Below are positions 11,158-11,824 of a stretch of DNA of 11,824 nucleotides, piece after piece (the first letter of the stretch is position 1; the number at the start of each line of letters is the position of its first letter). Source of the stretch: Methanosarcinales archaeon (GTDB lineage Archaea > Halobacteriota > Methanosarcinia > Methanosarcinales > Methanogasteraceae); contig JAUVEF010000018.1 of the NCBI GenBank assembly GCA_030594905.1, forward strand, positions 1 to 11,824. The letters run 5' to 3'. The position numbers were made by a program, and so were the translations under genes. Under the pieces are notes generated by a model. That model saw nothing but the letters and a program-made list of their open reading frames with translations. It was not told the DNA's origin and did no database searches.

Positions 11158-11824
11158 TCACCCATACCGCAGAGCATCAACCGGTTTTAGTTTTGAAGCC
11201 TGGTACGCAGGAACCGCTCCTGAAAGCGTACCAATGCCAACCGCAACAGAGAGCGAAAGCAAGACACTCTCGATTGTAACCAATGATCCGGCTGAAGCAA
11301 CACGACCTGTAATGCCTCCGCTGCCCATGAGTGCAGGCAGGATACCTGATAGTAAGTAACCCAGAATAACACCAATAATGCCGCCGATAAGCCCTATTAA
11401 AAATGCGTTCAACAAGAAGATCGCAAGGATGTCCTTGTTTCTTGCACCAAGCGCTTTCATAATACCAATCTCTTTTGTTTTCTCAAGAACTGAAGTAAAC
11501 ATTGTATTGGCGATGCCAACAGCTCCGACAAGAAGCGCAACTGCCGCTATGGCTGTTAAGAACATTGTCAATGAACTGACCATTTCAGATCTCATCTCTT
11601 CCACCTGTTTGGAGGATGATATTGTAAAATCCTTATCTTTTTCCGTGACGTGTCTCGTCATCATTAACTTTTGCTCCACCTTTTCAGTGACATAATTAAC
11701 TTCATCCTCGTCCTTGATTTTGACAATAATTGAATCATATATACCAGTTTCTTTATTGTCCAGGACTTGATATGCCATTTGAATTGGCATATAAATATTT
11801 GTTGACTGGTCATCGAGTATTCCG
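11158..11824 (-). CDS. FtsX/MacB-family ABC transporter permease, C-terminal part (cut by window end)
   Basis: The frame is open to the window edge, so the N-terminus with the first membrane helix and most of the extracytoplasmic domain is missing. About 222 residues are visible. The first part (SIIVKIKDEDEVNYVTEKVEQKL) is the end of a MacB-type periplasmic-like domain. An FtsX domain follows, with three membrane helices: MFLTAIAAVALLVGAVGIANTM, then AIFLLNAFLIGLIGGIIGVILGYLL, and VLLSLSVAVGIGTLSGAVPAY near the end. Diagnostic motifs are TKEIGIMKALGARNKDI (ATPase-coupling loop) and the terminal PAYQASKLKPVDALRYG. Such permeases pair with a LolD/MacB-like ATPase and export or extract peptides or lipid-linked substrates. 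The ATPase gene is not visible, because the terminal PVDALRYG is followed by non-coding sequence; it may lie upstream, beyond the window. Confidence 0.92.
   Translation of the reverse strand, partial: GILDDQSTNIYMPIQMAYQVLDNKETGIYDSIIVKIKDEDEVNYVTEKVEQKLMMTRHVTEKDKDFTISSSKQVEEMRSEMVSSLTMFLTAIAAVALLVGAVGIANTMFTSVLEKTKEIGIMKALGARNKDILAIFLLNAFLIGLIGGIIGVILGYLLSGILPALMGSGGITGRVASAGSLVTIESVLLSLSVAVGIGTLSGAVPAYQASKLKPVDALRYG

Noticed and set aside
1..11824. CRISPR arrays, insertion sequences, attachment sites, rRNA
   Set aside because: Looked for regular spaced repeats, transposase motifs and terminal inverted repeats by eye; none seen.

Overview
The window reads as a euryarchaeal chromosome segment of mid GC content. 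It probably comes from a cytochrome-containing member of the Methanosarcinales / ANME / Syntrophoarchaea / Archaeoglobi part of the tree. Grounds seen in the sequence: archaeal-type genes (SRP19, archaeal CoaD, CTP-dependent riboflavin kinase with an N-terminal HTH, DUF211, Ser-His signal peptidase), TATA boxes 22-34 bases before starts with almost no leader, a tRNA-Tyr with a bulge-helix-bulge intron, C1-G72 and no encoded CCA, and secreted c-type multihaem cytochromes. If the truncated first gene is CfbD, as I tentatively think, the organism makes coenzyme F430 and so carries out methanogenesis or anaerobic methane/alkane oxidation. The exact genus cannot be read from here.

Layout. 1-410: 3' end of a gene (tentative cfbD). 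526-1556: divergent PHP-domain phosphoesterase (-) and DUF211 protein (+). 1578-1987: SRP19 (-) starting 4 nt after an intron-containing tRNA-Tyr (-). 1988-2271: intergenic region with a hairpin plus T-run. 2272-2646: winged-helix regulator (+), convergent with the riboflavin operon 2652-3964 (-; ribK/RbkR then ribB, overlapping). 3965-4341: non-coding, with promoters and inverted repeats. 4342-7584: accessory-looking secretory/electron-transfer cluster (+) with two paralogous multihaem cytochromes, a signal peptidase I with an extra N-terminal membrane segment, and an unknown polytopic membrane protein. 7691-9473: coaD and hemA (+). 9532-11005: NapH-like membrane polyferredoxin and a small secreted protein with Ca-binding-type repeats (-). 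11158-end: FtsX/MacB-type ABC transporter permease (-), cut by the window edge.

How the genes may work together. The housekeeping part covers cofactor synthesis (riboflavin, CoA, tetrapyrrole precursor, possibly F430) and protein targeting (SRP19). The accessory part is about electrons and the cell exterior: two membrane-tethered or secreted cytochromes, a signal peptidase directly behind them, a polytopic partner, and a separate polyferredoxin beside a secreted calcium-repeat protein. HemA supplies the haem/F430 precursor. The most interesting points are the cytochrome-signal peptidase cluster with a CX3CH haem site, a RibB whose metal-ligand histidine is a glutamine, AATT steps phased every 11 bp in front of the secreted Ca-repeat gene, and the tRNA-Tyr/SRP19 junction.
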